Below are positions 1 to 11,590 of a DNA stretch of 64,000 nucleotides, piece after piece. The stretch lies in assembly GCA_963921935.1 (NCBI GenBank), contig OY998176.1:86964960-87028959 (forward strand), in the 5' to 3' direction. Positions within the stretch are counted from its first letter, which is position 1; each line of letters starts with the position of its first letter. Position numbers and translations under genes: made by a program. Origin of the DNA: Galeruca laticollis (lineage: Eukaryota; Arthropoda; Insecta; Coleoptera; Chrysomelidae). Below the pieces are notes generated by a model that saw nothing but the letters and a program-made list of their open reading frames with translations, searched no databases and had not been told where the DNA came from.

Positions 1-260
1 ATGGTGTACACTACGAATTTTTAAACAAATAATTACATTTGTAAGTCGTTTAATTATTTTAATTCTCTGTGAATTAATTTTCCAGTCTTTTCAGTACCTA
101 CGAGTACTTTTTAAGTATTTTAATTACATTTTAAATACTTAAATATTTTAAATACTTTATAAGTGTTTTAATTAATTTTCAAGTATTTTAATTATGTTCG
201 AATTATATTAATTACTTTTTCATTAAATTAATTATTTTTTCATTACTTCAAATGCTTTCC
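1..260. repeat. AT-rich low-complexity array (ATTACTTTAAAT-type)
   Basis: The stretch is built from irregular copies of short words such as AATTACTTT, AAATACTT and AAGTATTTT. It begins with ATGGTGTACAC, and the same 11-mer follows a second array of the same kind near 5,299. No coding potential is visible. It may be the interior of a dispersed repeat cut by the window edge. Confidence 0.6.
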
Positions 261-1350
261 AAGTACCAGATAAAATTGTTGAGTTCGTATTATACGAGAG
301 ACTAGGTTGTTGACCAATCTCAGCATGAATTCATGGAAGTGAATGAGTGGATGCTGATGGGCGCCGCAAAATTCCGAATGATGTTTGACGTGTAGACAGA
401 TGCCTGTAAAGCTTTGGTGATAGATTCACATTTTTTAGAGTTTAAAGTGCACCAGAGCGAAAATATCACATTGCAAAAGTTTTGCAGCCGCTTTGAATAA
501 ATTCACGTTGGGAAGGACTGTATTTCGATGTTTTTGCTCGAGTTATGGAAGTCCCTGGATGTATTAATCCTTATTTTCTTATGATTCATGGAATTGAAAA
601 TATCTTGAAAAATATAACAGGGAGATACTTTTTTAAAATATCTTCCGGGTCCTATTCTCGAATTGTTCGAATTCAATTCATTTACGAATGAATAACACTG
701 ATCGTTAATAGTTGTTCATTCTTAAATTAATTGGCGGATAATAGATATCTAGGATATAAGTTTGTAAAGATTGATATGAGATGGGAAATTTGTCAAACGA
801 GGCCGTATGACCGAGATATAAGGTCGTAAAGATTGATATGAGATGGGAAAGCATCGATTATCTTTGTACGAGTTTACGATAGATGATATTCCTGAAATTG
901 ATGATAATAGAAACACGCAACAAGCAAGGGTTGTACATATACACATCATTGATTAATGTGATCTCAGTTGTCATGCATATTTTGAACTGTCAGCTTTGAC
1001 GCGTCTTTTTCAATTTGGATGAATATTATCGACATGAGTTTTAATCATGGAAATAAATGTGTAGATACGTATTTTTTATGTTTCTAGCGTAGTTATTGAT
1101 ATTCGAGTATTTACGTATGATAAATCAGTTCTTGTTTCATTTATGATCATAAAACTGATATTCAGAATAGGAAAAAAATGTTTTTTCTACGATCGTGTAA
1201 AAAGTGACTATTTTTTTAACTATCTACTGTGCCAAAAGTTCTTTTTTGCACTAGTGCAAAAAGTAACTTACTTTTTTGCACTAGAGCAAGAAATATTTCG
1301 AATTGTCAATGAATTAGATTACATTGAGGAGTAAATATCTAAAAAACAAA
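261..1350. other. Non-coding stretch, no gene seen
   Basis: AT-rich sequence with only short chance open frames. It contains one 60-bp tandem duplication (753-850) and several copies of TTTTTTGCACTAGTGCAAAA-like words near 1,190-1,290 that are locally palindromic around TGCACTAGTGCA. Nothing recognisable is coded. Confidence 0.5.
753..850. repeat. 60-bp tandem duplication
   Basis: The phrase GATATAAG-(3 bases)-GTAAAGATTGATATGAGATG occurs twice with a 60-base period, near 754 and 814. The second copy is followed by unique sequence. Confidence 0.6.
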
Positions 1351-1557
1351 AATAGCTGCTCAAATTCTAGAAGGTGAACCAAGTACCAGTAACGGAAGCT
1401 TCACAATCCGAAAAAGAGCTGTTTTAAGTAAAGAACATGATGAGACATCCACAAGCAAAAATAAAACCAAAACTCAAAAAATAAGTGGAAATGAAGTTTA
1501 TCCATCACTAATAATCGCTAGTTGTGATATCAAAATTGAAATTATTTCAAAAAAGTA
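1351..1557 (+). pseudogene. Candidate coding exon or remnant, unknown family
   Basis: After an acceptor-like AAAAATAG, a frame of about 65 codons is open to a TAA at 1,555-1,557. The amino-acid make-up is protein-like and hydrophilic (E, S, T, K rich, including EGEPSTSNGSF), unlike chance translation of AT-rich DNA. I do not recognise it. It could be an upstream exon of the BRD8-type gene or part of a decayed transposon gene. No donor or partner exon was found. Confidence 0.25.
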
Positions 1558-1829
1558 AAATTATTAGTGATTTTCTTGCACCTGTTGTAAAATAGTCTAA
1601 TAAAATTTATATTTATTTCGATCATAGAAAAAATGTTGTGTGTAGCATGTGCAAAAATCATATTTATTGCACTCAGCATGGCTGCAGCTCGAGGTGAAGT
1701 CGAGAGCTGCAAATTTCATGCATCGTGCAACAAATATGCACTAGTTACACAAATAACAATTTTTTTATTTTGCACATTAGTGCAATAAAGTCGAGGGTAA
1801 AGTACCTCATTATGGAACTAATATCAGAA

Positions 1830-2830
1830 CTGTAATGTTTGACATTACATATTGGTAGTAGTATATACGGGGGCTTTATAGAACCCTTTGTTTCAATTTT
1901 CTTGACTATTTTCTACCATTCCTTTCGGGCTCTTGCCTTTTACACCATGTTTCTAATTCCTATTTCTTCTCCATCTTTTCTTGCTTATTATAACCATTTC
2001 TTCTTGGATTGTTTTTTCTAATTGATTCTCTGTTCTTGTTAGGAATACAAAATCATCTGCATAGGCTATACATTGCTCTTTGTGGTGGAAGATCAATCCG
2101 TTGTGTTTGTATCTTACTTTCTCTCATAATCATCTCCAAGATTAAATTAAACAAGTCTGTTGAACCTCTCTGCGAGTCTTGAATTGTTCCAAAAGGTGCT
2201 CCTCAGTTAAAACCTTGTTATTTGTCTCTGCAAGTGTCATCATCACTAGTTGTATCAACTTGTTCGGTATTTCCATCTTTACTGGAGCTTCTTTCAATTT
2301 CCATCTGCAGATGGAGTCGCATGCCTGTTTAAAATCTATAAAAAGCAGATGTAGGCTCAGGTTTTGTTCGTCATAAAATTCTTGAGTCTTGAACGTATTA
2401 TCGTCGCCAGTATTTTATAAGTCACATAGAGTAAGGCTATTCCTCTTGTAGTTTTCACATAGGGCTTTATCTCCTTTTTTTTAATATTGGGCAAATAATA
2501 GCTTTATTCCATTGTTTTGGTATTCTCTCCTCCCTCCATATACTTATTATTAATTTATATAAACTTCTATGCAGCTCTTCGCCACCAACTTTTAACACCT
2601 CTGCTGGAATTCGGTTTTCCTCTGCCGTTTTATTATTTTTTAGAGATTTTATTACTTCTTTTATTTCTAGTTCCGTTGGTTCTTCTAATTCTTGCTCTAG
2701 TTCATGTTCACTGCTTTCTATTCGCGCTACTTCTATTTACGAGGGGCTCCTGTTTACGTTCTCTAGTTCTTCATTTAGGAGCTGCTCAAAATACTCTACC
2801 CATCTGCAGAGATCAGTAAAAACTAAGAAG
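1830..2830 (-). pseudogene. RTE-like non-LTR retrotransposon reverse transcriptase, decayed
   Basis: On the minus strand the ordered landmarks of a LINE reverse transcriptase appear in shifting frames. They are a WVEYFEQLLNEE-type linker (about 2,800), a W-x-KAIICPI-x-KK block near 2,500 followed by RGIALL, the finger/palm motif LFIDFKQACDSI (about 2,300) and the catalytic AYADDF box (about 2,066-2,050). The order and wording match RTE-type LINE enzymes, which copy element RNA into DNA. Frameshifts and stops break it throughout, and no endonuclease or 3' tail was recognised. The clade is less sure than the reverse transcriptase call. Confidence 0.75.
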
Positions 2831-2859
2831 CGTCAACATAACATGTTAGACAATTCATG

Positions 2860-3900
2860 AAAGTATAGAAGATTTCTTCTGGAAATGAAGAGCAAACAGT
2901 AACTTTAGTGAACGAGGTCAGATCTGGCATAGCTTCCAAATGGGAGGACGAATGTAACACCTCATCTACACTATCCAACACCAACATAGAGACTAACGAG
3001 TCTAATTCAAATGTTTGTTAAGCATTGAAATTGGAAAGAAGGCTTCTGATAATCTCTGCTTAACCAATCTGGAATGTTTGTCTCCAGTTTCTCAGAATTT
3101 TGAACATAGAACAAGTAAATGGAAAACCACGAAATTTAGTAAACCGGAAAGGTATAGATAAATTATGAAAATCAACAGAGCCTCTTTTAAACCGAATTCA
3201 TGGAATGTGACTAGAGAGTTCAGAACCTTCAATACTAATCTCAACATGAGTAATTTCAAGGTACTTGAACTCATGATAAAAGTAGCCGACAAAAATAAGA
3301 ATCAAGGAAAGAGATATAATGAAAAAATTAAATTATTTTCAAAATATCAGTATTTAACTGGTGTTTGCATTCTATATGAAACTCTCTATAGCAATATGAA
3401 TGAAAGCTTACCTTCCCTTTCAACGCTAAGGAAAGACCTAATAATGACTTCGACACAAATGAAGGTAAAATCAGGTTCGAAGATTTGAATATATATTTTC
3501 TTAAACAAAACTACCCACCGTGAGTTTGGATAAGTGAAAATGCAACTGCGATAACAAGTTAGTAACTACCTATTCAGTTCTTTTTTTCCAGTTACTGAAA
3601 TATTGTAATTTTAGGGAAGATCCAATATGATGCCAGGAACAATAATATTGTGGGATTCCCTACCAATGCTAAGAAGATTCATGAAATATTTGAAAATTAT
3701 AAAAAATGCAGATGTGTATATATAATAATCGCACAAGCGTTAGTACCAAATGCAGCTGCATTTTGTGTGTTCATTTGGAACAGCTAATAATTTCAAATAT
3801 TTTGAAGTATTGAATAGATGGACTATGATAGAAAAACATGTAAAAGAGTGCTATATTGAGATAATCAATAAGAGTAAAAGCATTAAAATATAAAAGACAG
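2860..3900 (+). pseudogene. Decayed plus-strand gene remnant, possibly transposon-derived
   Basis: Several adjoining open stretches read like one broken protein. A frame of about 48 codons (2,876-3,019) is followed by 107 codons at 3,165-3,488 containing KLFSKYQYLTGVCILYETL and LPSLSTLRKDL. After a gap come short frames near 3,640 (VGFPTNAKKIHEIF) and 3,770-3,894 (FGTANNFKYFEVLNRW). I recall such blocks from repeated, uncharacterised insect genes that behave like DNA-transposon genes, but I cannot name the family. No terminal repeats were found. Stops and frame changes mean it is not functional. Confidence 0.4.
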
Positions 3901-5030
3901 GCTCCAAAGAGTTGGAGACCCAAAATCGTTTGTGAACAAAACAACAAAGTGAAAATTTGTTTATGAATATGGTTTATCAGAGAAGACTGTTTTGTTGGAG
4001 TTCCTATTTGTATTTTTTTGTTATTGATTATTTTTTGAATTTACCATACCTTCTGTTTCATATGTTGTATTTTTTCAAATGCACGAAGCATTTGACTACA
4101 GAATATTGAACGTTAGTTATCCATGAGTACATATGCCTTATATTATGAATCAGAAAAGTGATAGCCATTTTGACGATCTTTGACAGTTCGCGATTGATAT
4201 GACACAATTTTATAAGTAATTATTCAATTCATTAGTGCTATTCAACGCGACAATCGATTACAATCATTCCCTGTCATTTAAAAAACAACATGTTCAACAA
4301 TACATTTTCAATATCAATCGATCGCTCTGATTATAATCGGTCTAAAATTATGATGCTATTGAAAGCAATCGTAAATCGGAAGCATGTGATTGGTCGAAAA
4401 ATGTAAATAAACTACCGTTTGTCTATGGGTTATGCGATGTGAGTGATACTTTGCAATTGTATATTACATCTTTAGTTAACAGAACAGCTTCTATAAAATT
4501 AAACGTGATTAAACCAAATGAACTTGTGAAAAGTGTGAAATACACGTGAAATGAACCAAAATAATGATGAGGTTATATCAATATTTTTTGGTCATTCAAC
4601 AAACATCAATCCGTTTTCGATTTCGATTATAAACAAGATCGAAATCATGATCGAAGCACAGCCTAATGAACACATGTGTGTTTTATATGATGTGATCGAA
4701 GTGTTGAGTAGCACTAATTTAATTTCGATTTAAGTATTCTTGTATAACTCCAATATTTTCACCACCGAATAGTAGTATTCAGTGATTTTCACCTGAAGTG
4801 AATGTAAAGGCATTTTATTTAATTTATAACTTACAATTATCTTATTGGTGATAAATGTTTCTGCTTGTTTCATTAAATGATTGAACATTTTTTATTATTT
4901 ATTGAGCTATTTATCTAGGTAAATTATTCTCATTTTTTAACTGGGTTAAAATCATGTTACCTCTCATTAGAGGCATTGCTTGAATAATGGTGATTCCACT
5001 AGGTAGTTATTGATGGAAAATATTTTTTAT
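3901..5030. other. Non-coding stretch with one small open frame
   Basis: Mostly AT-rich sequence. A 60-codon frame at 4,551-4,733 begins at an ATG after a run resembling a 5' leader and has a mixed, protein-like composition, but no family is recognised and no splice partner was found. The rest shows nothing. Confidence 0.35.
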
Positions 5031-5309
5031 CTACTCTTATATTCAATTTTAAATATTTTCATTACTTTAATTATATTTAAATACATTTTAATTACTTTGC
5101 AAATATTTAACTACCTTTTAATTACTTTAAATATATTTAAATACTTTACAGTTCCTTCCAAGTATCTGAAATATATTTTAATTATTTTTAAGTATTCCAA
5201 TTACTTTTTAAATAGTTTAATCACTCTTCAATACTTTTTAATTGTTTTCAAATATTTTTTAAATATTTGGGTTACTTGCAAGTATCAAATATTTTAAATA
5301 TGGTGTACA
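5031..5309. repeat. AT-rich low-complexity array, second copy
   Basis: Same word set as the array at the window start (AATTACTTT, AAATATTT, AAGTATT), ending in ATGGTGTACAC at 5,299-5,309. The long open frame across it only translates the repeat and is not a gene. Confidence 0.6.
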
Positions 5310-5389
5310 CTTTTATAAGAGTTGTTTGCCCCTTGTAATATTGTATGTAGTGTGTATGTGTGTGTCAAAAATATATTTTATTGTTATAG

Positions 5390-5644
5390 ATGCCATTGTT
5401 ATGTTTGACTTATTTTGCTACTGCATTGAAGAATAATCACGAAGTAAAACCTAAAGATTTGGGATATGATATATATCAAAAATATATAGGCATACTTTGT
5501 GCTCATGCTTCTATAGTTAATGCAATCAGGGCACGTCCTAACATTCAATTAAATTTTAATGAAATCCTATCCGATTCTGTTTTGCTTGATGCAGATGTAG
5601 ATTGTGATCAGAATGGTCAACAAGCACAAAATACTTCTTCTTGG
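5390..5644 (+). CDS. Candidate upstream exon of the BRD8-type gene
   Basis: The frame starts directly after a good acceptor (TTTATTGTTATAG) at 5,389 and stays open for 85 codons to a strong donor GTGAGT at 5,645. The product is protein-like and acidic at its end (DADVDCDQN), but I see no named domain. It lies on the same strand 0.26 kb before the next candidate exon. The strong donor gives phase 0, whereas the next exon needs phase 1. A weaker donor GTAGCT at 5,649 would restore the frame. So the link to BRD8 is plausible but not shown. Confidence 0.4.
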
Positions 5645-5900
5645 GTGAGTAGCTGATTTTCAAGTTTTAATTTGGATTTTCTATCAAATAAACAGTATAA
5701 GTCTTTTACTTTTAAGTTGATTTGTTTCAGATTTCTAATTATATAAGCTTTTCACACTAGTCTTGTGTTTTTGTGTATGTGTAAAATATTTCGTGTTTGT
5801 AGCTTGTATGTTGTTCAGATAAACAGATGGACAATCTTTTTTACTTATGTTGAAAGTTATTTTGGCGGATTTTATTTAATTTAAATTAAATTAAAAATAG

Positions 5901-6071
5901 AAATTGAAGAAAGCAGTCTTACAGAGAGTAAGGATATAGAGTTGACAGCTACTATTGAAGAATCTTCTGAATTTTCAGATGAATTATTCGATGAAGCCAA
6001 TATGGAAGTTAAGTTTGATAAAAATGTTAAGGCAAAAACGAATTACTCAAGAACAAAGAAGATAATGCTAT
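5901..6071 (+). CDS. BRD8: Candidate acidic exon of the BRD8-type gene
   Basis: An acceptor TTAAAAATAG ends at 5,900. The frame after it is open and rich in Glu, Ser and Asp (EIEESSLTESKDIE, SSEFSDELFDE), like the acidic linker before the bromodomain in BRD8. To join the next exon in frame the donor would be GTAGTT at 6,072 (phase 1), which is weak. If unspliced, the frame stops at a TAA near 6,086. Called by position, composition and phase rather than by a conserved motif. Confidence 0.45.
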
Positions 6072-6117
6072 GTAGTTATAACAACTAAATTGAGTTGTTA
6101 TATATGTTTTATTTTAG

Positions 6118-6486
6118 CTTTCAATACATTATTAGCAGTAGAAAAGGCTCAACTTGAAGACCCGGAACTAATAGAAGAAAATTTCTCAGACAATCCCCCT
6201 GACCAGGAAAAGAAAGACTTGAATAAAAAAATAAAAATTGAAAATGAGAGATCAAACAGTCCCTGGGCGGAAGAAGAAGAGGGCGCCAAGGGCAACAAAA
6301 GAAGATATTCGAATCCGGTGACATCTACTGATTCTATTCCTAATTTCCCGGCATCGAATTCTGCTATTTCTGACGATGATCGCGAATATAGACACTGTAA
6401 AAAATCAGTCATGCTGGTTTATAATAGATTAGCTACTAATAAATTTGCCTCGTTTTTGAAACCACTCTATGACGATCAAGCACCAG
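6118..6486 (+). CDS. BRD8: BRD8-type protein: acidic linker and first half of a bromodomain
   Basis: BRD8 is a subunit of NuA4/TIP60 histone-acetyltransferase complexes; its bromodomain belongs to the acetyl-lysine reader fold and acts in the nucleus. The exon begins after TTTTATTTTAG (6,107-6,117). It codes an acidic and lysine-rich linker, a DSIPNFPAS motif matching the DSIPSSPAS stretch of animal BRD8, and then helix Z and the start of the ZA loop of a bromodomain, ending DDQAPG. The donor GTTTGT at 6,487 splits a Gly codon after its first base. The acceptor at 39,368 supplies the other two bases and continues the ZA loop. The split falls inside the domain, as in a real gene rather than a retrocopy. 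Start codons upstream are not resolved. Confidence 0.75.
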
Positions 6487-6925
6487 GTTTGTATTTTTTA
6501 AAATATTTTACAATTAAAATAGTATTGAATTATGTTTACAAGGTGGGTGAAGTCTTCTTAATAATAATGTTCGCTTCTTTACGCATTGAATCATTTGGTC
6601 TAAAAAGCTAAAAATATCTAAAACTATACTGTATTCTTTTTAAGTTATTCATTTGTACGACATTCACTGTCCTACAGGAGTTGTAAGCTCATTTACCTAT
6701 TATAAGTCCTGCCAACCATATATAGGTCATAAATGTATATTTTCTTATAGCCCAATAAGGTAATTGTTTATTTATTTATTTATTCACGGGCAAGCCCTTT
6801 TAAATTATATAAAATACAAAAGTGAGCAAAATACACAATGCAGACAAATCTAAACATATATAAAATACAATAAACACAGTTATTGAAACAAAATACACAA
6901 AAATCATGAGTTGAGAAAATATAAA

Positions 6926-7274
6926 TTACTGAAAACTCAAACCCCGAATAAAGCCCTTAAATTTAGTAATTGAGGCATCAAAAAGTGGAAGGTCTCCCAG
7001 TGAGTTTGCGAGTATCAGAGTTCTAGGAAGAAACGTGTAGTATGTATAATTATATCTGTGAAGAGGTATGTGAAATGTTCGACTCTGCCTCGTAGTCCGC
7101 GATGGAACAAATAAACTAATTTTATTTAGAAGCTGCGGACAGTTATATGTACCGTTTATGATGTTAAAAACTAATGTAAGATCCTTCTGCTTCCTGTGGT
7201 TCTCAAGAGAGGTGATTCCCAGCTGCTGCAGCCACACAGCATAGTCATGATGGACATGTAGCTTAAATGCAATA
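6926..7274 (-). pseudogene. LINE ORF2 C-terminal fragment
   Basis: About 103 codons downstream of the inserted gypsy element form the C-terminal tail of the LINE ORF2, ending at a stop at 6,926. Across the CAATA junction the frame continues from the minus-strand sequence above 11,793, which shows that this is the displaced end of the same protein. Typical of CR1/Jockey ORF2 tails: leucine-rich (WLQQLGITSLENHRKQKDL), followed by a short 3' UTR and the AAATA tail. Confidence 0.75.
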
Positions 7275-7476
7275 TGTTCTGTTAGTAATTATAGTTACTA
7301 GGGTTCATACTCTGAAACATCTCAAATAGTATTTATATGTTTTATTAAGTACCGTTTAACATGGATTCTCAATATCATAGAGAGATCTGACTGTCAGCTG
7401 TTCTCCCATTGCTCCCTACCCAAACTCACTGGCAGAGTTGCCAGATAGTGCGATAATACAATCAGTTAACAGAACA
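7275..7476 (-). repeat. 3' LTR of the nested gypsy element
   Basis: 202 bp, TG...CA ends, paired with 11,591-11,792. On the coding strand the purine-rich AAAGAGGGAGA lies directly before it. Confidence 0.9.
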
Positions 7477-7767
7477 TCTCCCTCTTTACAAATGCAAGTT
7501 TTATAGATTTTGGAAAGTGAAGGTTCCGTTTCTGTAGGAGGGACTGTCCTATTTTCCTTTTTCCCACAAACCGATTCCCTATCAACCGGTTCCCCATTTT
7601 CCACACAATTCTTCCCATCACTATCTTCCCCCACACGATACTTCACTTTTATGAGTAATAAAATCATTGTCAGGAAAAGGCAGTGTTGGGAGTAGTTTTA
7701 GGTTCTGTATGATAAGGTGCTAGAATAAGGTCATGACTGTTTCTCCTATAGTTTCCAAAATTTGTTT

Positions 7768-7999
7768 CTATCATATAGGGTCTTGGTTCATTTAAAATTG
7801 AAACGACTTTGCCATATAACCTTAAGTCAATTACCCAAACACTGTCTCCTACAGACAAATCAGGTAAAGATCTGGTCCGTTGTCTATCATATAGGGTCTT
7901 GGTTCATTTAAAATTGAAACGACTTTGCCATATAACCTTAAGTCAATTACCCAAACACTGTCTCCTACAGACAAATCAGGTAAAGATCTGGTCCGTTGT
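7768..7999. repeat. 116-bp perfect-looking tandem duplication
   Basis: The block starting CTATCATATAGGGTCTTGG at 7,768 is repeated at once from 7,884 with a 116-base period. It lies in the former pol 3' region of the gypsy element, downstream of the integrase. Confidence 0.85.
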
Positions 8000-8078
8000 C
8001 TTTTAGTAAATTGTTGAGTCGATTTTTATTTAGTTTTACTTTCCTTTTCAAAAACTGATTCAGTATTAATATGTTTAT

Positions 8079-10588
8079 TTAATAACTCTGGAATAACTGA
8101 CAAAATACGCACTCAAGGGGTGTGGTTCGGTAAGCTAATAAAGCTAAACTAGGATCTTCATTTTTCTTGAGAAGATTTTTCGCTACTTTAACAGCAGCTT
8201 CTATACACCCATTTGATTGGGCGAAATAAGGGCTACTCGTAATATGTTTAAAATCAAATTGAGAAGCAAATATTTTAAATTGGGTGCTAAATTGTGGACC
8301 ATTATCAGAACGCACTACCTCTGGAATCCCGTATCGACTGAAAAGTTCTTTTAATTTAGATATGATTACCGATTCTGTCATAGCAGTTAATTTGAAAATT
8401 TCAAAAAAGCGTGAATAATAGTCAGTGACAATTAAGTACCAGGAGTTAGTTTTAAATGAGTCTAAAGAAATTTTCTGCCAAGGACGTTCAGGAAACGTAT
8501 CCTTCATAAATGGTTCTACAGGATTTGTCTTATGTTCAACGCATCTAGGGCAGTTTCGTACCAAATTTTCTATTTGGGTGGACAAACCTAACCACCAAAC
8601 GGATGCTTTTGCTCGTGCGCGACATTTCACAATACCCAAGTGGCCTTGGTGAATAAATTCCCAGCATCGTAACTGTAAACTTTTAGGAATAAAATCCTGG
8701 CATTTCTTATTAATAAATCATGGGCAAAGGATAACTCAAACCGGTAAGTATAATAGGGTCTTAAATAGTCTTCAATTTTATTTTTTTCAGGCCAACCAGA
8801 AATACAATAGTCTTTTAGTTTAATACAAATAGGATCTTTATTTTGCCCACTTTTGATTTCGTCAATGAAATAAGGTTTTACCTGAATTGAATTAATTATA
8901 AGGTCGACATGAGCTTCCACTTCACTTGCTAATTCGTTTTCATTAGGGTAGCTGCTATTTTCACAAAAAATTCGTGAGAGCGCATCGGAAACGACTAATT
9001 CTTTCCCCGGAGTATAATGTATTTCATAATCATACCTCGTTAATCTGATTCTGAATCTTTGTAAGCGAGGTGTACGTTCATCGATAGGCTTTGATTTTAA
9101 CACTTGGACTAGCGGCTTGTGATCAGTTTCAAAAATTATGGGTATACCCGTGACATAATCTTGGAATTTATCCGCGACCCAAGTGAGTGCTAGTGCTTCC
9201 CGTTCTATTTGTGCATACCTTTTTTCTGTGGGAGAGAGTAAACGAGAGGCATAAGCAACAACTTCTTTGTTACCTTCATTTGATTGAATTAAGCAAGCTC
9301 CAAGTCCAAATGATGAAGCATCAGCTGAAATCGAAATTTGCTTTGAAGGGTCAAAATAAGCTAAGCAAGGGCTATTTTGCAATAGTTCTTTTATTTTTGC
9401 AAATGACTGTTTTTGAGGAGTATCCCATAGAAAGACGTTTTTCTTTAATAAGGAAGTAAGGGGTTCTAAAATTTCAGAACGGTTGTGTATAAAACGACTT
9501 GAAAACTTTATCATTCCTAAGAATTGTAATAACTCTGTTTTATTTGTCGGTTCTGGAAACTTAGTGAATGCTGAAATTCTTTCCGGCGCAATGGAAACAC
9601 CTTTATTAGAGATTTCATGACCCAAGTCTTGAAGTTTTTGAACACCAAATACACATTTCTCCTAGTTTAACGTAATGCCTTCAGCTTGAATTCTTGTTAA
9701 GACCTCATTTAAAACATTATTATGTTCTTCTAGAGTAGAAGCATGTATTAAGATGTCATAAATGTGACTAATTACACTGTCCATACCGGCTAATATTTTG
9801 TTCAATAATATCGAAAAATATTCTGGTGCGCAAGTTATGCCAAAAGGAATTCTTGTGAATAAATATCTACCAAAAGGTGTTATAAAGGTAGTAAGTGGTT
9901 GAGACTTTATTTAGGCGAATCTGATAAAATCCAGAGGTAGTGTCGAGTTTTGAAAAATATTTACTATCTTTTATTCTAGCTAAAATAATTTCAACTTTAT
10001 TTATAGGAAAATAAGAGTGAAGGACAGCTTTGTTTAGTTGTGTGTAGTCAACACACAGTCCAATTTTAGGTCCTTTCCTAACAACTACAATGGGGCTGAC
10101 CCAATCAGTATGGTACTCGACCGGTTCAATTATTTCTAAACTTAATAAACGTTCAAGCTCCTCTTTTAACGGTTTGAGTAATGGAATAGGAACTACTCTA
10201 GGAGTAGATTGCACATATGGTTTTACACCATTTCTTAATTTAATTTCCATTTCTGTTTTAAATGTTCCTACATTACCGAATATTGCTGGATTTTTTTTAA
10301 AACTATCTCCTCGGTACATATTTTATTTAAGGAAACTCTATCGTTAACTTGTAAGAGTTTTAGGTCCAAAATAGCACTCCTACCTAGAATAGGCTTAGTT
10401 AAGTTTTTTATGATAAATAGTTGAGTATTTGAAATATCATTATTGAGACAAAGTGTGACAGGAAATGTTCCTAGCACCTCCAATTTAATTCCAGACGGAC
10501 CAGAAACTTTTTTATGGGTACTACATAACCGTTTTAATACATTTCTAGGTACCAAAGAAATAGGAATCAAAATTGTTAGAAATATCAA
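8079..10588 (-). pseudogene. Gypsy pol: protease, RT, RNase H, integrase, broken
   Basis: Falling coordinates give the order. A protease remnant lies at 10,588-10,268. The RT palm and fingers lie at 10,319-9,867 (CVDYTQLNK, FSKLDTTSGFYQIRL). The rest of RT follows after a frameshift, with a TAG at 9,664-9,662. The end of RT and RNase H lie at 9,625-8,627 (SADASSFGLGACLIQ, TDHKPL, SDALSR). The integrase lies at 8,639-8,079, with a partial zinc finger, a catalytic Asp in ISLDSF, the second Asp in RSDNGPQF and Glu in NGCIEAAV, so the D, D, E triad is visible. The YxDD box is damaged (HIYDIL). Not functional because of several stops and shifts. Confidence 0.8.
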
Positions 10589-10689
10589 ATAGTAATGTTC
10601 TGACCTTATTTTCCCTTGGATTTTTACTGGACAGGCATACGGAGGCCCAATGACCTAACTTTTTGCACTTGTTACACTGCGATTGTTTT

Positions 10690-11417
10690 GCTGGATATAA
10701 TTCCCTTACATAAGGTGACTATCCGCAAAACATACAATTTTTTCTTTGAATATTCTTTTTCCTGGTATTTTCAGTTCTCTGGGCTGACCCGGCAACGTCG
10801 CTTCGGTCCATGCGTTGAACTCCGACCTTGGCTATTTGCTGATGCTGATTCCGTAATTCTCGTGTTTGAGTCGCTTGGATTTCGGCTTGCTTAGCCGCTA
10901 TAATGTAATCCTTCAAGGAGAACGTACTTTGTAGCTGCAAACGTTCGCTGGTTTTAGTATCCAACATTCCTACCACGATTCGATCTCTGATTAATTCTTC
11001 TTTAAGGGCACCATACTCGTAATTCTCTGCCAATGAATGCAAACTGGTGATGAAATTTTCAACAGTTTCACCTTGTCTCTGAGTTCGGGAATTGAATTTA
11101 AAACGTTCAAATATAACGTTGCGACGAGGAATAAAGTGGTTTTCAAAACTTTGTAACATGTCATCGTATGTAGTAGGGGTTGTTGGAAATTGTAGAACTA
11201 TTTCCTCCGACTCTTCTCCCATTAAATATATCAATATGTTGATTTTGTCTTTTTCAGGTTTTGTATCTTGTCCAGATACTGACATAAACCTCTCGAAGCT
11301 TTTTCGCCATTGCGGCCATGCATTAGGTGATGAAAACGTAAATTTTTCAGGTGGACTTACATGAACAGGCATGTTAATCGTAGCTGAAACTGCTTGATGT
11401 GTATCTGGGTCCGGCAT
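10690..11417 (-). pseudogene. Gypsy gag (capsid and broken nucleocapsid)
   Basis: Gag forms the particle that packages element RNA. The frame from the ATG at 11,417 gives 232 codons with a typical retrotransposon capsid core: WPQWRKSFERFM, then a D-K-I-N-I-L-I-Y-L-MG block and NFITSLHSLAENYEYG. It runs into the first Cys pair of a CCHC knuckle (CMFCG), where a stop interrupts. The second half of a knuckle (CNKCKKLGHWASVC) follows in the remains below 10,700. The style is that of K02A2.6-like insect gypsy elements. Confidence 0.75.
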
Positions 11418-11590
11418 TTTATTTATTATTATTTTCTTCTCTCAATGTATGTGTATGATTTCAACACAATATCCACTACCACGACCGACGTAGTAACTGC
11501 GCGTCACGTTAATGTATAACTTTTACAATACTCACTGAATCATCTATTATATCACTCTTTTAAGATGAAAAAGTGCACCAGCTGCCACCA

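Noticed and set aside
1143..1334. 63-codon frame rich in Phe and Lys near the TGCACTAGTGCA words
   Set aside because: Low-complexity AT translation, no motif.
2517..2819. 100-codon hydrophobic plus-strand open frame
   Set aside because: It is the opposite strand of the RTE-like reverse transcriptase; Leu/Phe richness comes from reverse-complemented Glu/Lys codons.
5010..5297. 95-codon plus-strand open frame
   Set aside because: It is only a translation of the AT-rich word array (repeating ILITLxIFxYF); no gene.
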